Source of the DNA: Mucilaginibacter xinganensis
GTDB taxonomy: Bacteria > Bacteroidota > Bacteroidia > Sphingobacteriales > Sphingobacteriaceae
DNA length: 64,000 nt
Assembly (NCBI GenBank): GCA_026225055.1
Contig: JAMFSA010000188.1
Location: 38,404-102,403 of the forward strand
Reading direction: 5' to 3'
The stretch's first letter is position 1. Each line of letters begins with the position of its first letter. The notes under the pieces are model-generated. The model had not been told where the DNA came from. It saw nothing but the letters and a program-made list of their open reading frames with translations, and did no database searches. The position numbers and the translations under genes are program-made. Positions 36,530 to 46,884 of the stretch are shown here, one piece after another.

Positions 36530-39500
36530 TTAAAGCCTGATGATCCCATCAGAAGGTGCTGCATTCGGTGAATTTTTAATACCCATAAAGTTTAATTCGT
36601 TTTTAGTCCGTTCACTGGCATATTCCCTTGTTCCTAAATTGCCGATACTACCATCTACAAGTCCGCCAACAACGGTATTTAATAACCCTTTGCTCAAACT
36701 GTCACCCTGTACGGCATTAGTGCCTATTTGTACCGTAAGACCAATCGCTTCGGATTTTGCGATATTGGTTGCCATTCGGCTAAACAGGTTTCCCCATCCG
36801 GCTTTATAATCAAGGCTAGGTAATGCGTATGATAATGACGAACTGAGTACCCCGCTAAGCAGTGCATCACCCAAACCGGTGCTAAGGCTACGGCCATTAG
36901 CAGAGTTATCAATTAATGTCGATGTGGCTGCAGCAGCTTCACCGCCAGCGATAGTGAAACCGGCTTTGATGCCTGAATTTGCGGCTTTGGCCAAACTGCT
37001 TACCGCTTGCCCGGCTTCTTCAGCTGCTTTAACACCTGTAGCAGCCTCGGCGGCTATTGATCCGGCAGCGCCGAAGCCAGCAGTAATTGCACCCGCAACA
37101 AAGCCAATAGCTGTATTTACACCATAATCCTTCCAGCTGAAATCATTGGTAATTAAGCCAACAGCTGAGTAGGAGACCGCGCTGATACCCGCACCTAAAA
37201 AGGCCCCGCCAAGGCTCGCCAGCCCAATACTTGCCGGGGTTGATAATCCCCCGGTAATAACCTCGAGTATACCCGCGATGGCATCTACAGCAACACCTAT
37301 TAATATTTCAAATGCACCAATAATAGCCCCGCCTATGGCTGAGAAGAAATTACCAATAGAGAAATTGCCCGATGGATCGACATAAATTAGCGGACTGTTA
37401 CCCGCAAATATATATGGGCTATAAAACTGGTTATAATTATCAACCACACCAAAGCGGCCGACCCTGCTGAAGTAGAAGCGGGCTTTGTAGTTATAGATCC
37501 CTAATTCAAAATCAAATTCCTGACTACTATACAGGTAAGGGAAAAAGTTGACTTCCGGCTGTAGTAAAATATTAAGATTGCCATATAGATCGTAATCGTA
37601 AGCTGCAACAACGGTCGCGGTATCATCAAGAATAACCCTTATCGAACCCAGGTGATCTTTGAGGGTATTGTATTGCTTATCATCCTTAATAAAGCCAATG
37701 ATCCCGATAGGCCCATAAATAATGCAGGTGAGTTGCGTTGTGCTGCCCTGCGCATCTAACTGAACAAGTGTATTACCAGCCAAACTGCTTACATACATGG
37801 TCGATGAATTAACAGTAGTGCCCGTAAGCTCCTGTTTTAGCACCCTGTCGTTTGAGCTGCTGTAATAAAATTTATAGGTTTTTGAATTGAGATTATCAAC
37901 AACAACAGTCGTCATCCGGTTGCCGGAGTCATAGGTAAAACCAAGGTTTTGAGCTGGCAAACCATCTCCACCAGAAGCTATGTAGCTGCTGATAGCTCCA
38001 TTTTGGTTATATATAAAACTAAACAACGATTGGCTATTATTCTTATCGGTAATGTTCTGCAATTGGTTTCCTTTGCCGGATTGCCCATTATATTGATAAT
38101 TGCCGGACCCAATATTTACATTATTGAAGTTTCCGTTATTATCAAAATCATATTGCCTGCTTATTGCTGGTGCGAAAGCACTTGTTTCATCAACCTGCGT
38201 TAACGCATTAATGCCATTATAATAATTGGTATAAACAGAGCCGGATTGAATGCCTTGCGGATACCGATACGCGATCTCTGCCGATTGCCCATTATAATAC
38301 GACGGGCCATTCGGAGCGGCTGTTTTTAATGTCTCATCAAATAGCTCATCGTTTTGGCTATTGTTATCCTGTAGTTCTTTTAACCATACAGGCGAATTAT
38401 AGCTGTAGGCCCTTTTTATAGGCTCATTACCATATTGGTTAAGTATTTCCTGAACGGGTTTGCCTGCTGCATTATAAGTGTATGCTGCAAGGCCATCAGG
38501 CTGGTTAGTCTGCTTGCCAACACCTATAAGCTGTCCAATGCTGTTATACTGGTAGAGTATACTTAATGGTGAGCCTACATTTTGGGTGGGATAATCAATT
38601 TGTGTAATGCCGCCCAAGTTATTGTAGCTAAACGCGGTGATATACTTATTACTGTCAAAAGCAAATACCTGCTGACTGCGAATAGTTACATTACCAAAAA
38701 CATCATATACAAAATTTTCCTCCACATCCGGAGAACCATTGTCAGATTGATTATTAATAGTTTTAATTACTCGTCCGATCTGGAATGGCTGTGATGTGCC
38801 ATTATTATCATAAAACGTTTGTGTTCTCCAGGTGGCAGGAGTAGCAGGATAAGCAGGATTATTATTTGCCTGTTGTTGTAATTGATCGCCGTTCCAAATG
38901 CCGGTTAAATAACCTGTTTCAATTATCCGGCCCGGGACATCGTACTTAAAATACTGGTAATTACCCTGTGCAACTGCCTCAGCATCCTGCCTGAACCGTA
39001 ATCGATTGGCCTGATCATAAATCATGTTTACCGTTCCGCTGGTGTTGGAAGTGCTGCTGATTAACTGACCGATAAAATTATACCCATAATAAGTTATCCA
39101 GTTAGCATTATCCGGATCATTTTCCTGGTAATTTGGCGACCGCAATTCAATAGCATTACCCGAATCATCATAATAAACGGATGAAATGATCTGCTCGCTA
39201 ACGCTTTTTTGGCTCAACTTACGTACTTCCAGTCCTCTTTTATCAGCAAGGGAGTATGACATGTTACCATTCTGATCGGTAATGTTTGTTTTGAAATATT
39301 CACCTGCAGGTAAGCCGAGCGAGCTGTTATTAGTGCCGTACACGGTGGTTTCTGTATTAGTGCCCATTTTGTAATCGGTACCGGGCATCGATTGTTCAAC
39401 TTGACGGCCTAACGGAGATGTTTCATAACGGGTACCGAAATAGGGGTAACCATTATCAGCGGGATAATAATTCGCGACAAGGCCCGTCATAACACCAGTG

Positions 39501-42500
39501 CTTGAATTATACGTAGCAAAATTAGCTATGTATTGAAATAGGGGTGCCTGATCTGCTGTAACAAAAGCCGGCTTGGTGTTGGCGATTATTCGCCCAAGAT
39601 TGTCATAAATATTTTCAATAATCGTTAGCTTGATATTATCTAATAATTGTGATTGCAAATCGTTACCGGCCTCATTAATGCTGGTAAATGTTATCTGGTT
39701 ATTAAATGAGGTAAGCAGATAATCTAATGCGATCTTATTGCCTGCGAATAGGGTAGCTGTGCCACTAATTATAGCACTACTTACGTAATTAAAAACCAGT
39801 TCTCCATCAACAAAAAATAGCAAGCTATTTTCATTCACCAGTAACGACCATTGTGTACCAATGCCACTTACTTCAGTAATAGCACCATTGTTTTGCAGCG
39901 CGAAATATTGATGATGTTGAGCATCGTAGATGCCACTATCAATCTTTATTAAGCTTGCCTGTTCATTGCTCATACTTACTCCATGCCTTAATAAAATTGG
40001 CTGTATAAATGGCACCAGCGCTCCTATATCGCTCAATGGTGTATTGATAGTGAACTGGTATACCTTTTTTTGCTGCAATACCACGCCTGCAGTATCAAGC
40101 AATTCCCATTGCCCGGTTGCAGGCTGCCATTGCAGTGTAAACATATTGCCTATTTTTATACCCAGTGGTTGTGTAACGGCCTCATTAGGTAATACATTGG
40201 TTAGTACACCATAATTGTTGGTCATATTACCACTATAGCTTAATGTACCTGTGGTTTGGAAAGAACTGAGTTTAAGCGTACCGCCATCCGTATTCCATAC
40301 GGAGCCACTGCCTGCAGCCCAATACTGCTTCCATTCACTACTTTTTGTAAACGAGAGCGCAGGGCCGCCACCAGCCGACAATACTTTTATTTTACTATTT
40401 GGGTCGCTTATTGAAAATTGATTATTGTTACCGATGCGCGAAAAGTAATTAGTGGCGATAGAAGTTGTTTCGCCTGAAAAACCTGTTGTGGCAACTAACT
40501 GCTGAAAGCTATCAAAGAATTTACGCCTTATCTCGCCATTAGCGCCTAATGCAGCATCAACCATATTGCTATCCATATTCATGGATATGGCGGCAAACAA
40601 ACTTTGCAAAGGGGAGAAGCGAAGGCAATCAATTAGTACTGTAGACGCTGTATTATCATTTTGGGCCTTGATATTTATAGTAATAGGGGTATTTACTCCG
40701 CTATTAATGCCCTGCAGGCTGATAATACAATAAACATATTGCCAATTACCTGCGATACTACCAAATGGCAATATAATATCATTGCCTACCGGTGCCGAGT
40801 TTTGGCTAAAGGATACCAGCCAGTTTGCGTTACCGTTGCCGGGATCAAAACCATCGGGCAGCTTTACATAGCTGGAAAATACATAATCCTGTTGTTGATT
40901 TTTGGGAGTGAATTGCCGTTGTATTCCTGTACCTGTACCGATCCTGAGCGAGCTGATGCCCATTTGAGCATCGATGGTAGTATCATTTGTATTTGGTATA
41001 ATAGATGCGCCTGCACTGAGTTGCCATCCGTCCGTTGTTTCATACGGTTCAAAACTGTAATAAGATGCTTCATCACCAGCTTTGCTTGCAGCGGGAAATT
41101 CGGCTACCTCGAAACGTCCCTGTGTATCGTAAATATATGACGATACTACGCCATCTACATTGGCCATCTCGGTGATCACACTATAAGGTAACCTGCGACT
41201 GATCACCTCTTGTTTTTTAAGCCAGCCTGATCGTTGAGCGCCAGCTGTAAAATCAAATAAAGGGTTTCCATCGGCAGGGCCGAGCCATTGGTAATTTTGA
41301 TAAGCCGCCCATTTCCATGAACCATCATTTGCCCAGTTTTTCCAGGTAACAGCTTTTGATGATGTATATCTTTTTACGCCATCCTTTCCGGTAACAGATA
41401 CGGTATCCTGGGCTACGGCATTCAACAGATGTTTGCTTGTCATCGCAATATTATAGGCATCCACTTGTATGGCATAGGCTTTTTCAGCGAGTACAGTCTT
41501 TCTTTCACCGTTGGAATCGTAATATGATGTTGTGCTCGACTGTTGTAAGCCCAAATCCTGAAAGTAAGTTATATCAGTAGTTTGGGTTACCCCATCCTGC
41601 ATAACAACGCTTTTGCTAAGTCTGTAAAATGCCCCGAAAAAATAGTTTTTCTTTACGATGTTGTTTTGAAATACCTGCCAGTAGTTGGTTTCACTGGTAA
41701 CCAATTGGCCTTGTTTATTATATTGTAGTTTTTGCAATAAAGCGCCGTTAAGCAGTTGGTTAAAGTTGTAGATCCAATTGCTTGGATAAGGGATCTCACT
41801 TTGAACAGATACCCCGTTTGAGAAATAACTAATAGAGATACCTGCTGGAGCAGAGCCTGCATCAGGTATCTTTGAACTTGTTACTACTGTAACTTTAGGG
41901 AACTGGGCAAGGCTATTCTGCGCATTATAAGTAATAACCGATTGTGCCGAACTAGCGTAGTCATATGATTGATAATAATTATTAGTAGGATCGTATTCAT
42001 TATCAATTTCAATATAAGCCACCGGTGTTACCTGTAAGGTATCTGAGGCCTTACCACCTACAACCCTGTAAAGTGCTAATGAGGATGCTGTGGTGAAATC
42101 CTGATTTGAAGGATACGTAACAAAAGTATCAGCACCGGCCAATAAAGTCCCTGCTTTAACAACATCCTGTTGTACCATTATTTTTTGGCCGGTTCCTCCT
42201 GCTATAACAGGTAACGGTTGCGGGTTACCCGGAATTCCATTAAGCGGACTGGCAAAATAGGTTTGCGCGTTAATGGTTGTATTATCCTGATAAGCAATGT
42301 AGGAAGCACCACGGTTTTGAACTGTTTCGGGTGCTTGCAGGCTATTTAATTGCTGCTGTTGTTTGATCCATTGTCCGTTAGTGTTTTGATAAAATATGTC
42401 TTTACCCGCGGTAATATAATTGCCACCTATAGTTGGATTGGTGCCTGTAGATCCCAGGTTCTGCGCAATTCCCCATTGACCTGTATCAGGATTGAATTGA

Positions 42501-44809
42501 TAGTATTGATTTGTAGCAACAATTCCCTGCGGAATAGACATTATGGAAATATCCTGCCCGGTGATAAAGCTTGGCTTATCGGTTGGTTTGGTAGTAAATG
42601 TTGCCTGTTTCCAGTTCTGCGGGTTATTACTATTGCCGGGCCCTCCGGTATACCGGTTCAGGTAAGGGTTACTGGTAATTAATGAATCTGAAAGGATGGT
42701 GTTAAACACATTGAATTGCGATTGTCCACTGCTAACCGGAGATTTATAATTGTTAACCAGTGGAGTACCCGGATTTAGCAGGTTAAAACTTTTATCCCAT
42801 TGCAATATGCGAAGACTGTAATCAGCCTCTGTAGCGGTGATAGCCGTAACATAGGTAGCCACAGCAAAGGAGTTGCTTAATGATAAACTGAAGGGGAACT
42901 CAGTTGTATTATTCGGATCCTGATAAATTTTTACGTTAGATGTGTTGTATAACACACTGTTATTCCACACGTTATTGCCATCTTGATAAAACAATTGGAA
43001 TTGTAATAGCATACTGGTTTGGTTATACAGCGCTGCTATATAATAATTATCATTAGCTGAGATAACGATATTAGTTGCCTTAGCCACATCAGCTGGCGAA
43101 GGCAGCATTACTGGTATATAACCTGTGCCCGGATTATTGGTTGGTGAGGTATCCCAACGTTGTTGTTTCCAGTTCCATTGATATGCAGTGATGGCATTGG
43201 TAGTAAAATCCTTGCTAAAAGCAATAACGAAGTCTTTACCCGCTTGAACACCTACATTTGGAGTAGCTGTTTTTACAGGCAGGTATTGCGGCCCGACCGA
43301 TAAATTAAATACACCAAAATTGGTTTGGTTTCGCCTGTAAAGGAACAACTGCACCTGTTTTTTGGTCTTTTCGGTAAAATAAAGCGCTATAAAATCCTGG
43401 CGGGTAATTACGCCAAGAGTATCGATATCAAAATCTACATTATCGAAATAATGGCTGGAGGGCTGGTCGCTGTTCAGATCAAAGGTTATCCAGTTACCGC
43501 ACCATGAATATACCGTACCTCTGAGTGTTTTGGTTGAGGCATTATACCAGGTTATAACCGTATAGTCGGACCCAAACCATACCCTTGGTGTAGCACCGGT
43601 TAAAGGGCTATTCAGTTTTATATTGCGCGAAGTATTCAGCGCCTGTTGTTTGTAGTTATATGTTGCCCTTGCTCCCTGCGGATAGGTGATTGTTTTTAAG
43701 GCACCGGCGTTTATATCTGCATTTTTATCATAATATTCAAACTCCATGCCCGGCAGCGTTCTGCCATCCGGCTGTACTTGCCAAAAACTGGTGAGCACAC
43801 GTTTCCACATTAGCGGATATACAGTTGTTTGGCTGCTGGCCCCAAGGTTGATGAAATCATACTCAAACAATATGGTGAATTGCAAATCTCCGATAGAATT
43901 TTGCACATCGATATGATCCAAATATCTTGTTTCATATTGATCCTGATAAGCATTTGGTGCGGGTTTTTGTGTATGTGCAGCCTGGTATTCAACAATATTT
44001 TTTGTACCCGGATTCTTAGCCCCATATTTTTCTCCATAGTTATAGGTGATGGTTCTGCTAAAGCTATCTATGATCTGTTTAAGATAGGAGACTTGCGTGT
44101 ATTCCAAACCTGTAGTATCACCTACTTTAACCTGTACATTATCATAGCTATAGGTGATCTTTTCGCCCCATACATTCTGCATTTCTGAAAGGTTCCATGC
44201 TATAACATATTGTTCCTGGCCAATAACCGTTGATGAATCGCCCAGCCAGTTGCCCCATCCAACGCCATATTGCAATGTATTTCGTCCACTGTTTTTATCG
44301 CCATAAATAAATACTGTTCCATCCTCTTTAATAACCGTCCATTTTTCAGCATAAGGATCATATTTAATATCCCAAAACTCATAATTACGGAGTTGAAATA
44401 GCAGAATATTTGCCGGGTTGGCAGGAGTGAAGCCATCCTGTATCAATTGATTACCCGAACCATTGTTTAACAGGTAATAATCATTAGATGTTGGGGTACC
44501 GCTGCCATTTTTATTTACTACGATTTTATCAAAGGTCATTTCCCATCCCAGGCCAATAATGCCTGTAGGGTTGCTTAAATTCCAATTTTGTACATCGCTT
44601 TGCACATTACTATTGTACATAATACCAATGTTGATATCCAAATCCTTACGCCCCGGTAACGAAGCTATATTGATAGGTATATTAGCTGTACCTGTAAAAA
44701 GGTTTACGCTATCTTTTATCTGCCCCACCGCATCATTGCTGAATTGGAAAGTGGTAATTTGGGGCACCGATTGCTGACTTATGCCGTCACTACTATTGGA
44801 ATTGCTCAT
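36530..44809 (-). CDS. giant RHS/YD-repeat protein with hydrophobic C-terminus
   Basis: A 2,759-residue protein. The N-terminus (about 1-420) is of SpvB/TcdB-like type (DSVNLFTGTANIPINIASLPGR, IIGLGWEMTFDKI). The middle contains lectin- or propeller-like stretches, and YD repeats fill about 1850-2400 (FKYDVPGRIIETGY, YNSIGQLIGVGKQT). The RHS core ends with LGSIRVILDDTATVVAAYDYDLYG, YNYKARFYFSRVGRFGVVD and DPSGNF (Phe2483). The last ~276 residues are unusually rich in Gly, Ala and hydrophobics, with several membrane-like helices, unlike a nuclease-type toxin tip. There is no signal peptide, PAAR or T9SS tail, and no obvious immunity gene. It lies 6 bp after the terpene-cyclase-like gene and 12 bp before a dioxygenase, clearly in one unit. 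Confidence 0.87.
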   Translation of the reverse strand: MSNSNSSDGISQQSVPQITTFQFSNDAVGQIKDSVNLFTGTANIPINIASLPGRKDLDINIGIMYNSNVQSDVQNWNLSNPTGIIGLGWEMTFDKIVVNKNGSGTPTSNDYYLLNNGSGNQLIQDGFTPANPANILLFQLRNYEFWDIKYDPYAEKWTVIKEDGTVFIYGDKNSGRNTLQYGVGWGNWLGDSSTVIGQEQYVIAWNLSEMQNVWGEKITYSYDNVQVKVGDTTGLEYTQVSYLKQIIDSFSRTITYNYGEKYGAKNPGTKNIVEYQAAHTQKPAPNAYQDQYETRYLDHIDVQNSIGDLQFTILFEYDFINLGASSQTTVYPLMWKRVLTSFWQVQPDGRTLPGMEFEYYDKNADINAGALKTITYPQGARATYNYKQQALNTSRNIKLNSPLTGATPRVWFGSDYTVITWYNASTKTLRGTVYSWCGNWITFDLNSDQPSSHYFDNVDFDIDTLGVITRQDFIALYFTEKTKKQVQLFLYRRNQTNFGVFNLSVGPQYLPVKTATPNVGVQAGKDFVIAFSKDFTTNAITAYQWNWKQQRWDTSPTNNPGTGYIPVMLPSPADVAKATNIVISANDNYYIAALYNQTSMLLQFQLFYQDGNNVWNNSVLYNTSNVKIYQDPNNTTEFPFSLSLSNSFAVATYVTAITATEADYSLRILQWDKSFNLLNPGTPLVNNYKSPVSSGQSQFNVFNTILSDSLITSNPYLNRYTGGPGNSNNPQNWKQATFTTKPTDKPSFITGQDISIMSIPQGIVATNQYYQFNPDTGQWGIAQNLGSTGTNPTIGGNYITAGKDIFYQNTNGQWIKQQQQLNSLQAPETVQNRGASYIAYQDNTTINAQTYFASPLNGIPGNPQPLPVIAGGTGQKIMVQQDVVKAGTLLAGADTFVTYPSNQDFTTASSLALYRVVGGKASDTLQVTPVAYIEIDNEYDPTNNYYQSYDYASSAQSVITYNAQNSLAQFPKVTVVTSSKIPDAGSAPAGISISYFSNGVSVQSEIPYPSNWIYNFNQLLNGALLQKLQYNKQGQLVTSETNYWQVFQNNIVKKNYFFGAFYRLSKSVVMQDGVTQTTDITYFQDLGLQQSSTTSYYDSNGERKTVLAEKAYAIQVDAYNIAMTSKHLLNAVAQDTVSVTGKDGVKRYTSSKAVTWKNWANDGSWKWAAYQNYQWLGPADGNPLFDFTAGAQRSGWLKKQEVISRRLPYSVITEMANVDGVVSSYIYDTQGRFEVAEFPAASKAGDEASYYSFEPYETTDGWQLSAGASIIPNTNDTTIDAQMGISSLRIGTGTGIQRQFTPKNQQQDYVFSSYVKLPDGFDPGNGNANWLVSFSQNSAPVGNDIILPFGSIAGNWQYVYCIISLQGINSGVNTPITINIKAQNDNTASTVLIDCLRFSPLQSLFAAISMNMDSNMVDAALGANGEIRRKFFDSFQQLVATTGFSGETTSIATNYFSRIGNNNQFSISDPNSKIKVLSAGGGPALSFTKSSEWKQYWAAGSGSVWNTDGGTLKLSSFQTTGTLSYSGNMTNNYGVLTNVLPNEAVTQPLGIKIGNMFTLQWQPATGQWELLDTAGVVLQQKKVYQFTINTPLSDIGALVPFIQPILLRHGVSMSNEQASLIKIDSGIYDAQHHQYFALQNNGAITEVSGIGTQWSLLVNENSLLFFVDGELVFNYVSSAIISGTATLFAGNKIALDYLLTSFNNQITFTSINEAGNDLQSQLLDNIKLTIIENIYDNLGRIIANTKPAFVTADQAPLFQYIANFATYNSSTGVMTGLVANYYPADNGYPYFGTRYETSPLGRQVEQSMPGTDYKMGTNTETTVYGTNNSSLGLPAGEYFKTNITDQNGNMSYSLADKRGLEVRKLSQKSVSEQIISSVYYDDSGNAIELRSPNYQENDPDNANWITYYGYNFIGQLISSTSNTSGTVNMIYDQANRLRFRQDAEAVAQGNYQYFKYDVPGRIIETGYLTGIWNGDQLQQQANNNPAYPATPATWRTQTFYDNNGTSQPFQIGRVIKTINNQSDNGSPDVEENFVYDVFGNVTIRSQQVFAFDSNKYITAFSYNNLGGITQIDYPTQNVGSPLSILYQYNSIGQLIGVGKQTNQPDGLAAYTYNAAGKPVQEILNQYGNEPIKRAYSYNSPVWLKELQDNNSQNDELFDETLKTAAPNGPSYYNGQSAEIAYRYPQGIQSGSVYTNYYNGINALTQVDETSAFAPAISRQYDFDNNGNFNNVNIGSGNYQYNGQSGKGNQLQNITDKNNSQSLFSFIYNQNGAISSYIASGGDGLPAQNLGFTYDSGNRMTTVVVDNLNSKTYKFYYSSSNDRVLKQELTGTTVNSSTMYVSSLAGNTLVQLDAQGSTTQLTCIIYGPIGIIGFIKDDKQYNTLKDHLGSIRVILDDTATVVAAYDYDLYGNLNILLQPEVNFFPYLYSSQEFDFELGIYNYKARFYFSRVGRFGVVDNYNQFYSPYIFAGNSPLIYVDPSGNFSIGNFFSAIGGAIIGAFEILIGVAVDAIAGILEVITGGLSTPASIGLASLGGAFLGAGISAVSYSAVGLITNDFSWKDYGVNTAIGFVAGAITAGFGAAGSIAAEAATGVKAAEEAGQAVSSLAKAANSGIKAGFTIAGGEAAAATSTLIDNSANGRSLSTGLGDALLSGVLSSSLSYALPSLDYKAGWGNLFSRMATNIAKSEAIGLTVQIGTNAVQGDSLSKGLLNTVVGGLVDGSIGNLGTREYASERTKNELNFMGIKNSPNAAPSDGIIRL

Positions 44810-44815
44810 GATAGT

Positions 44816-45976
44816 TTAGATTTTATTGATATGGTTTTGGTATAGGTGATGACATGTCTTTGCTACATAATTACTGGTTATGGTAGCACTTTCATAGGTA
44901 AGTATAGTATGCACAAAGCCTGATGGCCTACCCATTGGCATTCGGATGAAGGGACTTGCTGGCCAGTTGCCATTCTCATCGCAGGTTTGTTGCAGATAGT
45001 TTAAACTGCTTTGCAGCCATTGCTCATTTATAGTAAGGCCAAGGTGTTTTTTGCCGATACTTAATGCAAGCAATGCAAGCGCGGTTTGTAACGGACTGCT
45101 TTCCTCTCGCTCGGCCCAGCTGCCATTGGGTTGCCTGCTGTTTTCAAGGAAAACAACCGCGCCTTCAATAGTGCTTTCAGGGCCGTTAGCCGCACAAATA
45201 ACCCGCAGACTTACATAAGTGCCATAATATTCACCGTAGTACCAGGTACTTTCCCAACAATAATGGTTTTTATGACTATTGAGTAAAAAACTGATTCCTC
45301 TTTCAACAACAGCAGCAAATCTTTCACTGTCGAATAAGATAAGTGCATATACTAAATTAGCAACTACTTCAATATCAGAACCGGTTCCCCATGCTTTATT
45401 AACCCAAATGGTTTGTAACTGCTGTTCTTCTGTTTGATTGTTTTTAGGTATGATCCACGATTCCCAACCATTATCTGTGTTAGCCTGGTCGTTAAGTAGT
45501 ACGTTTAAGGCTTCTTCAAAATATGGAATGGCAGTTTTAGAATATCCTGCTCGTAATAACACCTGCATTACTTGTGCAAGATCATCAGCATCGGGAGGCA
45601 ATTCCCGCAGATCAGGGAAATAGGCCCAGCCGCCAATCCCCGTTTTGCGGCGTGCGTTAAAAAGATAATCTGCTTCTGCATCAATAATGATATTTAACTG
45701 ATTTTGCAGCTCTGGGTTGAAATCAAGCAATGTATCCAGTATAAGCGCCCTTTGAAATATATCGCCTTCCTGAAAATCTTTATCTACCTGAAAAACTTCA
45801 CGCGGAAACGGCATCACATGCTTTGTTGCGGCAAATCCGTTATTATATTCTTTTAACAAATTTTCCAATCCTTTATAGCTTAATGCCTGCCAGGGATTTT
45901 TTATCTCCGGGAGATCTATTTTCGGCGTTTGCGAAAATGGCTTTGTAGTCAAGATTGATGCAGTTGTATCAAACAT
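44816..45976 (-). CDS. terpene-cyclase/prenyltransferase alpha-toroid protein with DxDD motif
   Basis: A 386-residue soluble protein with alpha-alpha barrel repeats like squalene-hopene cyclase and protein prenyltransferase beta subunits: GWAYFPDLRELPPDADDLAQVMQVL, then QPNGSWAEREESSPLQTALALLAL (QW-like) and DENGNWPASPFIRMP. Asp129-x-Asp131-Asp132 fits the DxDD acid motif of class II terpene cyclases. It is much shorter than squalene-hopene cyclases (about 630 residues), so it would be a single-barrel form. Its ATG overlaps the stop of the PhyH gene by one base. It may cyclise an isoprenoid or act on a prenylated product; a non-catalytic toroid is also possible. Confidence 0.68.
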   Translation of the reverse strand: MFDTTASILTTKPFSQTPKIDLPEIKNPWQALSYKGLENLLKEYNNGFAATKHVMPFPREVFQVDKDFQEGDIFQRALILDTLLDFNPELQNQLNIIIDAEADYLFNARRKTGIGGWAYFPDLRELPPDADDLAQVMQVLLRAGYSKTAIPYFEEALNVLLNDQANTDNGWESWIIPKNNQTEEQQLQTIWVNKAWGTGSDIEVVANLVYALILFDSERFAAVVERGISFLLNSHKNHYCWESTWYYGEYYGTYVSLRVICAANGPESTIEGAVVFLENSRQPNGSWAEREESSPLQTALALLALSIGKKHLGLTINEQWLQSSLNYLQQTCDENGNWPASPFIRMPMGRPSGFVHTILTYESATITSNYVAKTCHHLYQNHINKI

Positions 45977-46884
45977 TATTTTGTAATTGAGAAATCGTTG
46001 AGTGCTTCAATTATTGATTCTATATCTGTTAAGGATTTATCGACTCGTATGATCTCTGATAATATGTACTTGCCTATATCTGGCTTGCTGAACAGGGGTG
46101 CAGTTACATAATAGCTATGATCAACCTCAAAAATTTCGGCCATACCTGTGTTGTTTACTTCGTGATAATGACAGTATATCAGGCTACTCTCGCTTGGGCC
46201 CGCCAATCCCGCTGCTACAATACGGGGCTGTGCGCTTACATTTGGCGGCGACGCATGGAACAATGCCGGACTACCGATATAAGCCTGCCCGGCCTTCATC
46301 AATAATTGCTTACCAAATTGCTCCAATAAAGTTTGCTGATATGTGGCATATGGAAATGGACGACCGCCGCATCTTAATTGTTTTAACAATGTATGGCTGC
46401 CGGGTATAACCTGCAATGCACCGTTTTCCGGAGTAGTATTAACTAATGGAACCCAGAATCCCAGTGTTTGAAAAAGCCGTTCATCTAAAAAGGAATGATC
46501 CTGATGCAGTGGAACGGCCCCTATATTATTGCGGGGATACTTTATATTGAAGTTGCCCCAGAAGAACCGGGCATCCTGCAATGTTTCATTTATTGCACGT
46601 GCGAAATTGTTTTCAATTATTGCCGATACCTTGAGCCGGTATTCAGCATCATAACTCATTACAGTGGAAGCGAATGCAGGTGTACCCAAATCACCTTGTA
46701 AGTTGTTATAGGCTTCGGTTAGTGCATCAACTTCATCCGGGTTTAAAAAATCAATTACAACATAGCCATCGTGATCAAAGCTTTCCTGTAATACCGGATT
46801 CCTGAAAAGCTGCCGTTTTTTTTTAGATGAGCCATTTAACCTGACTTCCGATGGGTGTAGAATCGTTTCCATATAATTAAGCAT
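45976..46884 (-). CDS. phytanoyl-CoA dioxygenase (PhyH) family protein 1
   Basis: A 302-residue 2-oxoglutarate/Fe(II) dioxygenase. The start SFDHDGYVVIDFLNPDEVDAL is typical of PhyH. The metal ligands are His127-Gln-Asp129 in VPLHQDHSF and His210 in ALFHASPPNVS, with Arg221 as the likely 2-oxoglutarate anchor. ENGALQVIPGSHTL is the family strand between them. PhyH enzymes hydroxylate lipids, amino acids and natural products. It overlaps PhyH 2 by 8 bp and the toroid gene by one base. It shares its architecture with PhyH 2, so a local duplication is likely. Confidence 0.87.
   Translation of the reverse strand: MLNYMETILHPSEVRLNGSSKKKRQLFRNPVLQESFDHDGYVVIDFLNPDEVDALTEAYNNLQGDLGTPAFASTVMSYDAEYRLKVSAIIENNFARAINETLQDARFFWGNFNIKYPRNNIGAVPLHQDHSFLDERLFQTLGFWVPLVNTTPENGALQVIPGSHTLLKQLRCGGRPFPYATYQQTLLEQFGKQLLMKAGQAYIGSPALFHASPPNVSAQPRIVAAGLAGPSESSLIYCHYHEVNNTGMAEIFEVDHSYYVTAPLFSKPDIGKYILSEIIRVDKSLTDIESIIEALNDFSITK

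Noticed and set aside
36530..44809. Complete Tc insecticidal toxin complex
   Set aside because: The N-terminus is SpvB/TcdB-like, but no TcA-type pore subunit is encoded near it.
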